A stretch of DNA of 5,670 nt from Acidobacteriota bacterium (GTDB lineage Bacteria; Acidobacteriota; Blastocatellia; Pyrinomonadales; Pyrinomonadaceae). Position 1 is the stretch's first letter. Each line of letters starts with the position of its first letter. Where the stretch lies: NCBI GenBank assembly GCA_003222835.1, contig QHXE01000860.1, positions 1 through 5,670 of the forward strand, in the 5' to 3' direction. This document shows positions 4,883-5,670 of the stretch, piece by piece. The notes beneath the pieces are model-generated. The model was not told the origin of the DNA. It worked only from the letters and a program-made list of their open reading frames with translations, and made no database searches. The position numbers were made by a program, and so were the translations under genes.

Positions 4883-5670
4883 ATGAACACGCCTGGAAAC
4901 ACAGTCTCCGATCTCGCGGCTCGTGTCGGCGGCTCCATAGTCGGCGACGGTGACACTCAAGTTTATCGGGTAGCCAGCTTAGCCGCGGCAGGCGAAGGAG
5001 AGATCGCTTATGTCGAAGACGAAAAACTTTTCGACGCGGCGGCAAAAAGCCAGGCTTCCTGCCTCATCGTGCCGGCAGGCGCTAACATCAACGCGGCTTG
5101 CCGAATCGAGGTTAAGAATCCCAAGCTGGCCTTCGCTTTGATCGCTGAAGTCTTGCATCCGCGAAAGAAGCGGGCGCCGGAAACTCATCCTACGGTCGTC
5201 ATCGGAGTGAATGCCGACATTGCTTTCGAAGTCTTCATCGGCGCTTTTGTCTGCATCGGCGAGAATTCGATCATCGGCGATCGGACGCAAATCCGCGCCG
5301 GCGCCAAGGTCGGTGACAACGTCAGCATTGGCAGCGATTGTGTGATTCATCCGAATGTTTTTCTCGAAGACGGCGTGTCGATTGGTGACCGGGTCATTCT
5401 GCATGCCGGTGTAGTCGTCGGCGCCGATGGGTTCGGGTACGTGCGCGGCGACTTGGGCTATCACAAGTTTCCACAGATCGGCACGGTCGTCATTGAAGAT
5501 GATGTTGAGTTGGGCGCGAACACCTGTGTCGATCGCGGCGCGCTGCGACGAACGCGAATCGGACGCGGCACGAAACTCGATAACATGGTTCATGTCGGTC
5601 ATAACTGCGACATTGGAGAGCGGGTGGTGATTGCGGCGCAGACCGGAATCAGCGGCAGCGTGACGATTGA
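4883..5670 (+). CDS. lpxD: UDP-3-O-acylglucosamine N-acyltransferase LpxD (3' end outside window)
   Basis: LpxD adds the N-linked 3-hydroxyacyl chain to UDP-3-O-acyl-glucosamine, the third step of lipid A synthesis, in the cytoplasm using acyl-ACP. Seen: 262 codons, open at the window edge, about three quarters of the usual 340 or so residues. The N-terminal uridine-binding domain (1-100) carries VASLAAAGEGEIAYV. From about residue 104 come left-handed beta-helix hexapeptides (IGENSIIGD, VGDNVSIGSD, VSIGDRVILHAG). ADGFGY (181-186), HKFPQIG (194-200) and NMVHVGHNCDIG (234-245) are LpxD hallmarks, with His240 corresponding to the catalytic His239 of E. coli. The start at 4883 is supported by the first residues being matched in the lpxD relic at 2349. 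No Shine-Dalgarno is present. The frame shows no damage. lpxA, fabZ or lpxC would be expected downstream but are not visible. Confidence 0.95.
   Translation, partial: MNTPGNTVSDLAARVGGSIVGDGDTQVYRVASLAAAGEGEIAYVEDEKLFDAAAKSQASCLIVPAGANINAACRIEVKNPKLAFALIAEVLHPRKKRAPETHPTVVIGVNADIAFEVFIGAFVCIGENSIIGDRTQIRAGAKVGDNVSIGSDCVIHPNVFLEDGVSIGDRVILHAGVVVGADGFGYVRGDLGYHKFPQIGTVVIEDDVELGANTCVDRGALRRTRIGRGTKLDNMVHVGHNCDIGERVVIAAQTGISGSVTI

Noticed and set aside
4979..5602. 207-codon minus-strand open frame
   Set aside because: It lies antisense to lpxD, whose plus-strand frame carries unmistakable hexapeptide repeats and the catalytic His. It is a codon-bias shadow.

Overview
The window looks like chromosomal DNA of a Gram-negative bacterium, because it carries lpxD of lipid A synthesis. 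An Acidobacteriota-type genome is my best guess. The reasons are a large Tes-like radical SAM protein of a kind I recall from that phylum, an LpxD core in the style I recall from it, and an intergenic palindrome resembling dispersed repeats I recall there. This assignment rests on recall, not a search; Verrucomicrobiota or another Gram-negative lineage is possible.

Layout. Positions 151-1998 (minus strand) encode a 615-residue radical SAM enzyme related to the tetraether/membrane-spanning lipid synthase group, followed by a good intrinsic terminator at 92-123. The gene-poor stretch 1999-2742 holds an imperfect long inverted repeat (2077-2156), a second weaker inverted repeat, a decayed copy of the lpxD 5' end (2311-2500), a near-consensus sigma70 promoter (2509-2537) and a leader of about 200 nt. 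Positions 2743-4607 (plus strand) encode a Vps62-family domain followed, in the -1 frame, by a seven-repeat beta-propeller. This is either one gene broken or joined by a frameshift, or two strongly overlapping genes. A 275-nt spacer follows, and the window ends inside an intact lpxD (start 4883, open at 5670).

The notable architecture is that the Vps62/propeller unit lies between a frameshifted relic of the lpxD start region and the functional lpxD. This suggests that it entered, or was left behind, through a rearrangement duplicating the lpxD 5' end. The radical SAM gene may make lipid-core modifications while LpxD makes lipid A, so both flanking genes may concern the cell envelope. Nothing in the sequence shows that the Vps62/propeller protein works with them. 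The radical SAM gene also seems to lack about 20 internal residues that I expect in its family.
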